From JAQAZP01 sp032127265 (GTDB lineage Bacteria > Acidobacteriota > JAQAZP01), in assembly GCA_032127265.1 (NCBI GenBank), contig JAQAZP010000038.1, forward strand, positions 1 to 7,526: a stretch of DNA of 7,526 nt, given 5' to 3'. Shown here piece by piece: positions 1 through 6,025 of the stretch (within the stretch, counting starts at the first letter, position 1; every line of letters starts with the position of its first letter). The notes under the pieces are model-generated. The model saw nothing but the letters and a program-made list of their open reading frames with translations, did not search any database and was not told the DNA's origin. A program made the translations under genes and the position numbers.

Positions 1-667
1 CAGGAACAAAGATCCGGGCCACGATGGAATCGAAGTCCACCACCTGGAACAGGGGCTGGTTGACGGTGACGTAATCACCAAGATTGACCATCCGAGAAAC
101 GACCACTCCGGATATCGGCGCCTCCACCGAGGTGTAGGCCAGGTCGCGTTCAGCGTCATCGCGGGCCAGCAGCAGCTGCTCGACGTCGTAGCTGGCCCCG
201 TTGTAGACCTGCTCACTGATCAGCTCCTGCTGGAAGAGTTTTTCCTGACGGGCCAGCTCCCGCTGGGCCTGGGCCAACTGGCCGTTGACCTTGGCCAGGG
301 CGGTATTCTGCACGTCATCCTGCAGCTTGACCATCAGCTGGCCGGCGCGAACTGAATTTCCTTCTTCGACCTTCAGCTGTTTCACGATCCGCGGCGCCTG
401 GGCAAAAACCTGGACGTCACGCTCCGCTTCGAGGTTGGAGGCGAACCGCAGCACGGCCTCGATGTGGCCCCGTTCGAGGGCGGCCACTTCCACGGGGACG
501 GCCTCCCGCTTCTTGCTCTCCCCATCCCCTGACGCCTCTTTCCCGTTTTCCTCACTGCCTTCCGCGCCGCCCACGCTGAGCTGACAGCCGGTGAGTGCCA
601 GCGCCACCGAAAGAAGCAGGATCAGCATGCTCCAGCCGAACAATCGATTCAATTTTGTTATGATCAT
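1..667 (-). CDS. RND-type efflux pump periplasmic adaptor (membrane fusion lipoprotein), 3' end outside window
   Basis: Adaptors of this family link an inner-membrane RND or ABC transporter to an outer-membrane channel. The reading frame is open for 222 codons from ATG at 667 to the window edge. Residues 1-28 form a lipoprotein signal ending in a lipobox (LTGC, lipidated Cys28, followed by Gln, which favours outer-membrane sorting in enterobacterial rules). A Gly/Glu/Ser-rich linker (about 30-55) follows. The first half of a barrel-sandwich (lipoyl-like) domain lies near 85-118 (VEEGNSVRAGQLMVKL), a Gln/Ala/Glu-rich alpha-hairpin near 119-175, and the returning lipoyl half near 178-215 (EAPISGVVVSRMVNLGDYV, then QPLFQVVD). 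These are the standard HlyD/AcrA elements in order. The distal beta-barrel and membrane-proximal domains would lie to the left of the window, as would a transporter gene if the usual order holds. A GAGGGGG stretch a few bases upstream supports the start. The substrate cannot be inferred. Confidence 0.93.
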   Translation of the reverse strand, partial: MIITKLNRLFGWSMLILLLSVALALTGCQLSVGGAEGSEENGKEASGDGESKKREAVPVEVAALERGHIEAVLRFASNLEAERDVQVFAQAPRIVKQLKVEEGNSVRAGQLMVKLQDDVQNTALAKVNGQLAQAQRELARQEKLFQQELISEQVYNGASYDVEQLLLARDDAERDLAYTSVEAPISGVVVSRMVNLGDYVTVNQPLFQVVDFDSIVARIFVP

Positions 668-822
668 GGCCCCCTCGTGGCATCAAACCCGTCCCGATCC
701 GGTTAGTAAATGATGGCTCATCTCTAATTAACGTTCTTATTCAGAAAAACTTAACGGCCGGCAGCCCCTCAGCGGCTCCTGTAACAATACGTTGAGGTGG
801 CGTAAAGAGTTCTCATCTCACC

Positions 823-841
823 GGCCGGGTCAGACCTGGCC
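823..841. repeat. Short inverted repeat upstream of the adaptor gene
   Basis: Nine-base arms (GGCCGGGTC and GACCTGGCC) flank a single central A and are complementary except at one position. The site lies about 155 bp upstream of the adaptor start and just after the stop of the decayed SGNH gene. It could be an operator for a TetR- or MarR-like efflux regulator or a remnant of a terminator. No T-tract follows on either strand, so an intrinsic terminator is unlikely. Confidence 0.3.
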
Positions 842-864
842 AGACACGGTCAAGCTGGTTTTTG

Positions 865-1249
865 TCAGTCTCGGGTTGAGGAGGAGGCAAACAGTTCCAG
901 AACCCGTTCCCCGACGAGTTGATGTCCTGAGCTGTTCCAGTGGATGTCACCGTCGATGAAATACTTCTCGCAGACCAGGACCGGGTCTTCGGCGGTGATG
1001 AACAGGGGAAAGAGGTTGACGAACGGCATATCATATTTTTCGCGGAACGGAGCGGGATTGTTCACGACTCCCGGTCCTTGAAGCCGAGGGAATTGGTGAA
1101 ATAGGGTATTGTTCTGTCGCCCCAGACGGTTGTTGTCTCGCGGTAGGCAGCATTCCGTGGTGGTGGTAGTCGTTGTAACATCTGAAGTCGTTGTGCTGCT
1201 CGGGAATGAAGAAGAGGCCGAAGACTGTTTTGCTGTTGCTCCTCATCAC
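865..1249 (-). pseudogene. Decayed SGNH/GDSL-hydrolase-like gene, internal deletion and frameshifts
   Basis: Pieces of one SGNH-hydrolase-like protein lie in the right order but in three frames. From 1249 downwards, frame one reads LFFIPEQHNDF then NDYHHHG, resembling the hydrophobic start and the Tyr/His-rich segment of exported SGNH proteins. From about 1151 to 1062, frame two reads AYRETTTVWGDRTIPYFTNS and continues LGFKDRE before a stop. This is the NSxGFRDRE block that normally precedes the catalytic GDS motif. From 1065 to 865, frame three reads EKYDMPFVNLFPLF and then DGDIHWNSSGHQLVGERVLE, which is the C-terminal DxxH catalytic block. The central part with the GDS serine and the Asn block, normally about 150-250 residues, is missing. 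Family members often modify cell-surface polysaccharide, sometimes beside MBOAT acyltransferases; none is visible here. The product cannot be functional as read. Family assignment rests on motif recall, not on a search. Confidence 0.7.
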
Positions 1250-1353
1250 TGATTACCCGATCTGGCCGTTGAACGGCTCAGCATATCCGGGAATTCCCCC
1301 AGCCACAAGAAATCACCCTGCCGCCCGGGCCAAATTGATCGGCTCCCCCGGCC

Positions 1354-1382
1354 ATGATACCCTTTTCCCGCGATCCTATACC
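1354..1382 (+). promoter_or_regulatory. Weak sigma-70-like promoter candidate for the Tricorn homologue
   Basis: ATGATA at 1354-1359 and TATACC at 1377-1382 each match the -35 and -10 consensus at four of six positions and are separated by exactly 17 bp. A start near 1389 would leave a leader of about 30 nt. An AGGAG at 1403-1407 lies 10 nt before the ATG at 1418 and supports that start codon. The match is weak enough to arise by chance. Confidence 0.25.
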
Positions 1383-1417
1383 TTCAATAGCGCCTCAGAG
1401 TCAGGAGACACCAGACC

Positions 1418-4400
1418 ATGAACAGACGGACACCCACTTTCCCCCGGTCGCTGGCCATTATGGCCTTGGCCCTTGTCTTCACCCTTGCCGGTCTGTGGAA
1501 TGTTCCGGCCCTCAGCGACGATACCGGCAAACGCCCGCTGATGCGCTTTCCCGACATCCACGGTGACACGGTGGTCTTTGTCCATGGCAACGACATCTGG
1601 TCGGTGCCGGCGACCGGCGGCACCGCGGTGCGGCTGACGATCCACGACGGGGACGAAACTTTTCCCTGCTTCTCGCCAGACGGCTCGCTGATCGCCTTCA
1701 CCGGTGAGTACGACGGCAACACCGACGTCTACGTGATGGACACCGACGGCGGCAACATCACCAGGGTCACCTGGCACCCCGGGTCGGACTACGTGGTGGG
1801 CTGGCATCCGACAAAGAACAAGATCCTCTTCAACTCGGTCCGCGGCACCACCGGCCGGGTGGGCCGGCTCTACCTGATCTCCCCTGACGGAACCGGCATC
1901 GAGGAGCTGATCATGCACTGGGCCGCGGCGGGCAGTTTTTCCCCCGACGGTAAGCAGATCGCCTTCAACAAGGTCTCGCGGGAGAACCGTACCTGGAAAC
2001 GCTACCAGGGTGGCCTGGCCCAGGAGGTCTACCTCTACGATTTCGCCACCAACCAGGAGCGGAACCTGACCAACTTCGAGGGTACCGACCGCGCCCCGAT
2101 GTGGATCGGCGACACGGTCTACTTCAGCTCCGACCGGGACGGGGTGCTCAACATCTATTCCGTTGACCCGGTAACAGGCACCATCGAGCAGATCACCCGG
2201 CACACCGAGTATGACGCGCGGCGCCCGAGCATGGGCGGCAACCACATCGTCTACGAGCTGGGGGGATCGCTCTGGCTACTGGACACCGCCAGCGGCGAGA
2301 CCGCGCAGATCCCGGTGGAGATCCGCGCCGACGCACCGGAGGCCCGGCCGGCGATGGTCAAGGTGGACGAGCAGATCTCCGGCATCGATATTTCACCCTC
2401 GGGCAAGCGCGCACTGCTCACCGCCCGGGGCGAGTTATTCTCCGTTCCCAAAGAGAACGGCCCCACCCGTAACCTGAGCAACAACTGCGGCGCCCGGGAC
2501 CGGGACGCCGCCTGGAGCCCGGACGGCAAGAAGGCGGCCTGGATCTCGGACAGGAGCGGTGAATACGAGATCTGGCTGGCCGACGCCGACGGCAGCGGCG
2601 AGCCGGTGAAGTTGACCAGCCACGCCGATGGCTACCGCCACACCCTGCGCTGGAGCCCGGACAGCACGAAGATCGCTTTCGCCGACCAGACCCTGCGCTG
2701 CTTCTACCTCGACGTGGCGACGAAGAAGATCACCGAAATCGACAAGGCCGACTTCGAAGACGTGGACGTCTCGATCAACCTCAAGCCGATCCATGACTTT
2801 GCCTGGAGCCCGGACAGCCGTTACGTGGCCTACTCCAAGATGGACGAGTCGCTGGTGCAGAAGGTCTACATCCACGAACTGGAGACCGGGATCAACCGCT
2901 GTGTGAGCAGCGGCCTGTTCAACGACTTCGGCCCGGTCTTCTCCCGTGACGGGCAGCATCTGTTCTTCGTCTCCAACCGCCGGTTCGATCCAACTTTCTG
3001 CGACTTCGAGTGGGAGATGGTCTACAAGAAGGTGGCCGGGATCTACTGCCTGACCCTGCAAAAGGACGGCGACCCGCTGCTGCCGCCGAAGAGCGATGAG
3101 GAGCCCGCCGGTGAGGATGAGGAAAAGGACGCCGATGAGGGCGGCAAAGACGAGGGGGACGGGGCCGATCGGGTCATCGACTTCGACGGCCTGGCCGGCC
3201 GCATCGAGGCCCTGCCCCTGCCGGCAAGCAACTACCGCGGCCTGGCCGCCGCAGACGGCACACTCTTCTACCTCGACGCCGGGGAAGGCGACTTCAACCG
3301 CTTCGAGTTCCGCGAGGTCCGGTCCCGTGACCTCCACGCCTTCTCCTTCGAGGACCGGGAGGCGGAGACGGTGATCGAAAGTATCGGCGACTACCGGCTT
3401 TCGGCCGACGGCAAGAGCATCGTCTACCGCCAGCGAAACGGGGTGGGCATCATCGCCGCTTCCGAACGGAAGTCGAAGGGCGAAGCTCTCGATCTCTCCC
3501 GCCTGCAGATGAAGATCGATCCGGCGCTGGAGTGGGCCCAGATCTTCAACGAAGCCTGGCGGCTGGAACGGGACTTTTACTATGACCCCAACACCCAGGG
3601 TATCGACTGGCCCGCCATGCGTGAGAAATACGGGCGGCTGCTGCCCTACGCCTCATGCCGGCAGGACCTGACCTACATCATCGGGGAGATGATCGGCGAA
3701 CTGAACACCTCCCACACCTATGTCTATTCCGGTGACGGGCGGCGGGAGGCCGACCGGGTGAACATCGGCCTGCTAGGTGTGGACTGGGAGGTGGACACCG
3801 CCGCCAACCGCTACCGCTTCGCCCGGATTCTTGACGTGGCCGACTGGACCCTGGAGGTGATCCCGCCGCTGGCCGGTCCGGGCAAGAATGTGGCCGTCGG
3901 CGATTACTTGCTGGCGGTGAACGGCACAGAGGTCACCGCTGACCGCAACATCTTCAGCTACTTTGAAGGACTGGCCGGCCAACAGGTCACGCTGCTGATC
4001 AACAGCGCCCCCTCCAGTGACGGGGCCCGGGAGCTGGTGGTGGAGCCGCTGCGTTCCGACCGGACCCTGCGCTACCGCGCCTGGGTCGAGGAAAACCGCA
4101 AAAAGGTGGAGCAGGCCTCCGGCGGCAAGCTGGGTTACATGCACCTGCCCGACACCTACACCGGCTCGACGCGCGAGTTCCCCAAGTATTTCTACAGCCA
4201 GACGCGGAAGCAGGGGCTGGTGATCGACGGCCGGTTCAACGCCGGCGGTCTGGACCCCGACATCTTCCTCCAGCGGCTGGACAAGGAAATCCTGGCCTAC
4301 TGGACCCGCCGCTACTCCCACGACCAGCAGACCCCGGCGGTGGCCACCCGGGCCCACCTGGCCCTGCTCACCAACCGGCGGGCCGGCTCGGGCGGCGACA

Positions 4401-4726
4401 TGCTGCCGATGGAGTTCCAGATGCGCAAGATGGGCCCGGTGATCGGCACACGCACCTGGGGCGGCCTGGTGGGCGTCTCGATGTTCATCGGGCTGATCGA
4501 CGGCGGGGCGATCACCGCACCCGACTACCGGATCTATGACCCCGGCGGCAAGTGGATCGTGGAGGGCGAAGGCGTGACCCCGGACATCGAGGTGGAACTG
4601 AACTCGGCCGAGATGGCCCGCGGCGTAGACGCCCAGCTCAACGCCGCCATCGACTACCTGATGAAGAAAATCGAGGAGGACCCGCGGCCCTGGCCGGTGC
4701 ACGAGCCGTTCCCCACGGACAAGTAG
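1418..4726 (+). CDS. Exported Tricorn-protease homologue (S41-type serine peptidase with beta-propellers and PDZ domain)
   Basis: Tricorn-type enzymes degrade peptides, admitting substrates through propeller channels into an S41-like active site. This 1102-residue protein is close to the usual length. Residues 1-33 are a signal peptide (basic start, hydrophobic 11-27), so it acts in the periplasm or outside. PD40/WD-like blades with SPDG or SPD turns fill two propellers, about 40-310 and 320-680. A helical C1 domain spans about 700-770, a PDZ domain about 784-876, and the C2 catalytic domain about 905-1080. Against Thermoplasma Tricorn, the catalytic positions appear as Ser765-His766 (in ELNTSH), oxyanion Gly944, nucleophile Ser991 (in AGSGGD) and Glu1049 (in VEGEGV). 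The Ser-to-Glu spacing of 58 and Gly-to-Ser spacing of 47 equal the archaeal values as I recall them. A strongly acidic low-complexity insert lies at 558-584. It appears monocistronic, ending in TAG before a hairpin. Confidence 0.95.
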   Translation: MNRRTPTFPRSLAIMALALVFTLAGLWNVPALSDDTGKRPLMRFPDIHGDTVVFVHGNDIWSVPATGGTAVRLTIHDGDETFPCFSPDGSLIAFTGEYDGNTDVYVMDTDGGNITRVTWHPGSDYVVGWHPTKNKILFNSVRGTTGRVGRLYLISPDGTGIEELIMHWAAAGSFSPDGKQIAFNKVSRENRTWKRYQGGLAQEVYLYDFATNQERNLTNFEGTDRAPMWIGDTVYFSSDRDGVLNIYSVDPVTGTIEQITRHTEYDARRPSMGGNHIVYELGGSLWLLDTASGETAQIPVEIRADAPEARPAMVKVDEQISGIDISPSGKRALLTARGELFSVPKENGPTRNLSNNCGARDRDAAWSPDGKKAAWISDRSGEYEIWLADADGSGEPVKLTSHADGYRHTLRWSPDSTKIAFADQTLRCFYLDVATKKITEIDKADFEDVDVSINLKPIHDFAWSPDSRYVAYSKMDESLVQKVYIHELETGINRCVSSGLFNDFGPVFSRDGQHLFFVSNRRFDPTFCDFEWEMVYKKVAGIYCLTLQKDGDPLLPPKSDEEPAGEDEEKDADEGGKDEGDGADRVIDFDGLAGRIEALPLPASNYRGLAAADGTLFYLDAGEGDFNRFEFREVRSRDLHAFSFEDREAETVIESIGDYRLSADGKSIVYRQRNGVGIIAASERKSKGEALDLSRLQMKIDPALEWAQIFNEAWRLERDFYYDPNTQGIDWPAMREKYGRLLPYASCRQDLTYIIGEMIGELNTSHTYVYSGDGRREADRVNIGLLGVDWEVDTAANRYRFARILDVADWTLEVIPPLAGPGKNVAVGDYLLAVNGTEVTADRNIFSYFEGLAGQQVTLLINSAPSSDGARELVVEPLRSDRTLRYRAWVEENRKKVEQASGGKLGYMHLPDTYTGSTREFPKYFYSQTRKQGLVIDGRFNAGGLDPDIFLQRLDKEILAYWTRRYSHDQQTPAVATRAHLALLTNRRAGSGGDMLPMEFQMRKMGPVIGTRTWGGLVGVSMFIGLIDGGAITAPDYRIYDPGGKWIVEGEGVTPDIEVELNSAEMARGVDAQLNAAIDYLMKKIEEDPRPWPVHEPFPTDK

Positions 4727-4753
4727 ATCGGTCGCGTCAATTCCCTGACTGGC

Positions 4754-4783
4754 AAACGGCGCCGGGCTCCCCCGGCGCCGTTT
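4754..4783. terminator. Perfect hairpin between convergent genes, likely bidirectional terminator
   Basis: A 13-bp perfect GC-rich stem (AAACGGCGCCGGG with its complement) encloses a 4-nt loop (CTCC). It sits 27 bp after the stop of the plus-strand protease gene and 63 bp beyond the stop of the convergent minus-strand gene. The stem ends in AAA/TTT, so each strand has only a short U-tract (TTT followed by CTCC on the plus strand). It can serve both genes. Efficiency is uncertain because the U-tract is short. Confidence 0.7.
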
Positions 4784-4846
4784 CTCCGTACGCTGGAATA
4801 GAAGCAGGACTCGACAACACCACAGATTGAGGGAGGATCAAGGTCG

Positions 4847-5371
4847 TCAGGGATTCAACGGGCTCTCCGGCGAATTCTCATTGCCGAACTGGTCGGCTAT
4901 GACGAATCCCGCACCGACCACGCCGACCGTTAGCAGCGCGATTCCGACCGGGCCAGACCAGAAGGAGGTCGAAGCCAGAGCCGCGGCCGCCTGTTTGTCA
5001 GCTGTCACACTGATGGAGAGTGTCTGCGGTGTGGCGTCCTTGACAACCACCTGATCGGAGGTGAGGTAGAAGCCGTCCTCGGTCTCGACCGCCAGGTCGT
5101 ATGTTCCGAAGGGAATCTTACGAACGATGTACAGGCCCATGTCGTCGGCCGGGCGGCTCTTGATCACCCCCCTGGTGACCGAATTGCGCAATTGGACTAC
5201 GGCGCCCGTAAGCACGTCACCACCGGTACCGGTGATCACACCTATCAGAGTCCCCGATCGTTCCGCCGACTGCGCCAGCAGCACCGGCGGCCCGACAAAG
5301 CTCACCGCCAGCGGGACGAGAACCAGGATCACGGCAACGATTTTTCGGCGCCATTTGATCGATTTGTTCAT
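4847..5371 (-). CDS. Exported protein with carboxypeptidase-regulatory-like beta domain and C-terminal membrane segment
   Basis: The 174-residue product begins with a basic stretch (KSIKWRRK) and a hydrophobic segment at about 11-32, a signal peptide or anchor with possible cleavage near Ala33 or Ala36. Residues 40-122 fit a carboxypeptidase-regulatory-like (transthyretin-type) beta-sandwich: GTLIGVITGTGGDVLTGAVV at the start, a central GLYIVRKIPFGTYDLAVE strand pair, and closing beta strands. This domain usually serves as a structural or binding module and has no catalytic residues. A second hydrophobic, Gly/Val-rich segment at about 139-160 probably crosses the membrane, leaving a short polar Asn/Glu/Ser/Pro tail (GNENSPESPLNP). 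A GAGG nine bases before the ATG supports the start. The gene converges on the protease gene across a shared hairpin and diverges from the cytochrome gene. No specific function can be assigned; stand-alone proteins of this layout are usually annotated only by domain. Confidence 0.85.
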   Translation of the reverse strand: MNKSIKWRRKIVAVILVLVPLAVSFVGPPVLLAQSAERSGTLIGVITGTGGDVLTGAVVQLRNSVTRGVIKSRPADDMGLYIVRKIPFGTYDLAVETEDGFYLTSDQVVVKDATPQTLSISVTADKQAAAALASTSFWSGPVGIALLTVGVVGAGFVIADQFGNENSPESPLNP

Positions 5372-5729
5372 GGTGGCCGGCCTCGATGAGCGATCACCCC
5401 TGGAAGTGAATAGCGGCTGACCGGCGTTTTCCAGAGTTTCGCTTCAGATATGGTCTTCAACAGATTCAACGTGGTGACACCGTCAACACTAAGCATGGCG
5501 TGTGAACAAGTCGACCGCAGTGTGCATGTCGGCCCCATCCTGCCCGGCCGGCAAATGGAGCCGAATCCCCGTTTATCCCCCCTGTTCCAATCTCTCCCCG
5601 GAGGGCAACGACCCCGCCTGGTCCCGGGCAGCGGCCGGTGCCGAAATTCCTCCAGCCCGCCGGCCATGATTCCGGACCAGCCTGATCGGGCACCATTACG
5701 TTTTCGAAATTCTTCGCTCAAGAATGCAA
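5372..5729. other. Non-coding stretch upstream of the 174-residue protein gene
   Basis: I see no convincing gene here. Open frames of about 75-117 codons exist on both strands, but their products are Arg/Pro/Ser-rich with no domain pattern, and they lack good ribosome binding sites. The stretch should hold the promoter and leader of the minus-strand gene starting at 5371. No clear -35/-10 pair stood out on that strand. One TTATCC-type site (5573-5581) belongs to the cluster described separately. Confidence 0.5.
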
Positions 5730-5848
5730 CTTATCCCCTAATCGCCGCAAAATAAAATCGATGATCAGCTTCAATCGGCTTACATCGTAAACATATACAT
5801 TAAATACACTTATCCACATCCGACAAACAACAGTTTCTGATAATTCGC

Positions 5849-5865
5849 TTGGCATAAAGTTTGTA
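5849..5865 (+). promoter_or_regulatory. Sigma-54-like (-24/-12) promoter candidate for the multiheme cytochrome
   Basis: TTGGCATAAAGTTTGTA carries TGGCA at the -24 position and TTGT at the -12 position. The invariant GG (5851-5852) lies at the correct distance from the -12 G (5863), 12 bp between equivalent guanines. The -12 element has TGT where GC is usual, which weakens the match. Transcription would start near 5876, giving a leader of about 150 nt before the TTG start at 6026. A GATAAT at 5839-5844 could instead serve as a sigma-70 -10 element, but it has no good -35 partner. Confidence 0.35.
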
Positions 5866-5934
5866 TTAGATAACGTCGATAGGAATTGTATTGATTAACG
5901 AATCAAGAAAGGGATGCGAAACCGACCAATGCCG

Positions 5935-5996
5935 TTCAGCCCGTCTTGCGATCCAGTATTTCCGTTGGCGAAGCGCGAACCGGGTACCGGGCTGGA
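5935..5996 (+). ncRNA. Possible structured leader element before the cytochrome gene
   Basis: CAGCCCG (5937-5943) pairs perfectly with CGGGCTG (5988-5994), and flanking U-G and U-A pairs extend the closing stem to nine pairs. Between the arms are a small potential hairpin (CGTT with AGCG) and an overlapping direct repeat ACCGGG-T-ACCGGG. The stem ends about 20 nt before the ribosome binding site. I could not match it to a named riboswitch class, so this is a fold observation only. Confidence 0.2.
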
Positions 5997-6014
5997 ATTA
6001 TCCACCAGTGCGAG

Positions 6015-6019
6015 AGGAG
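6015..6019 (+). promoter_or_regulatory. Ribosome binding site that selects a TTG start
   Basis: AGGAG, within the longer GAGAGGAG, lies 6 nt before the TTG at 6026. The out-of-frame ATG at 6021 begins only one base after the motif and reaches a stop after nine codons. The in-frame ATG at 6158 has no ribosome binding site and would remove the hydrophobic export segment. The site therefore argues for TTG 6026 as the start. Confidence 0.8.
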
Positions 6020-6025
6020 AATGCC

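Larger units (their letters stand above)
5573..6006 (+). promoter_or_regulatory. Cluster of four DnaA-box-like sites around an AT-rich segment
   Basis: Four sites of the TTATCC type lie on the same strand within 434 bp: TTATCCCCC (5573-5581), TTATCCCCT (5731-5739), TTATCCACA (5810-5818) and TTATCCACC (5998-6006). The third matches the E. coli DnaA-box consensus exactly, the fourth differs at one base and the other two at two bases. The segment from about 5740 to 5910 is clearly AT-rich in an otherwise GC-rich window. This is the composition of a DnaA-responsive region or an origin-like element. No dnaA, dnaN or other usual origin neighbour is present, so an origin is a hypothesis only. DnaA-controlled transcription or chance are alternatives. 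Confidence 0.35.

Noticed and set aside
313..667. Plus-strand open frame of 99 codons at 285-584
   Set aside because: It is the antisense shadow of the efflux adaptor, whose lipobox and lipoyl halves are clear on the minus strand.
1376..2245. 289-codon open frame on the minus strand antisense to the protease gene
   Set aside because: It is antisense to clear propeller repeats, its product is Val/Gly/Asp/His-rich without domain pattern, and such frames are common opposite GC-rich genes.
2435..3337. 300-codon minus-strand open frame
   Set aside because: It is a shadow of the second propeller, with no recognisable motif or ribosome site.
3773..4702. 309-codon open frame on the minus strand antisense to the PDZ and catalytic domains
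   Set aside because: Its composition is that of a reverse-complement shadow of a GC-rich gene, and the sense strand encodes conserved catalytic motifs here.
5450..5755. 101-codon plus-strand open frame in the non-coding stretch
   Set aside because: It is Pro/Arg/Ser-rich with no domain or clear ribosome binding site, and overlaps equally poor frames on the other strand.
5900..6020. c-di-GMP/cGAMP (GEMM) riboswitch before the multiheme cytochrome
   Set aside because: This class often precedes cytochrome genes in Geobacter relatives, but I could not find its conserved core blocks (CACGCACAGGGCAAACC and GACGCAAAGCC types).
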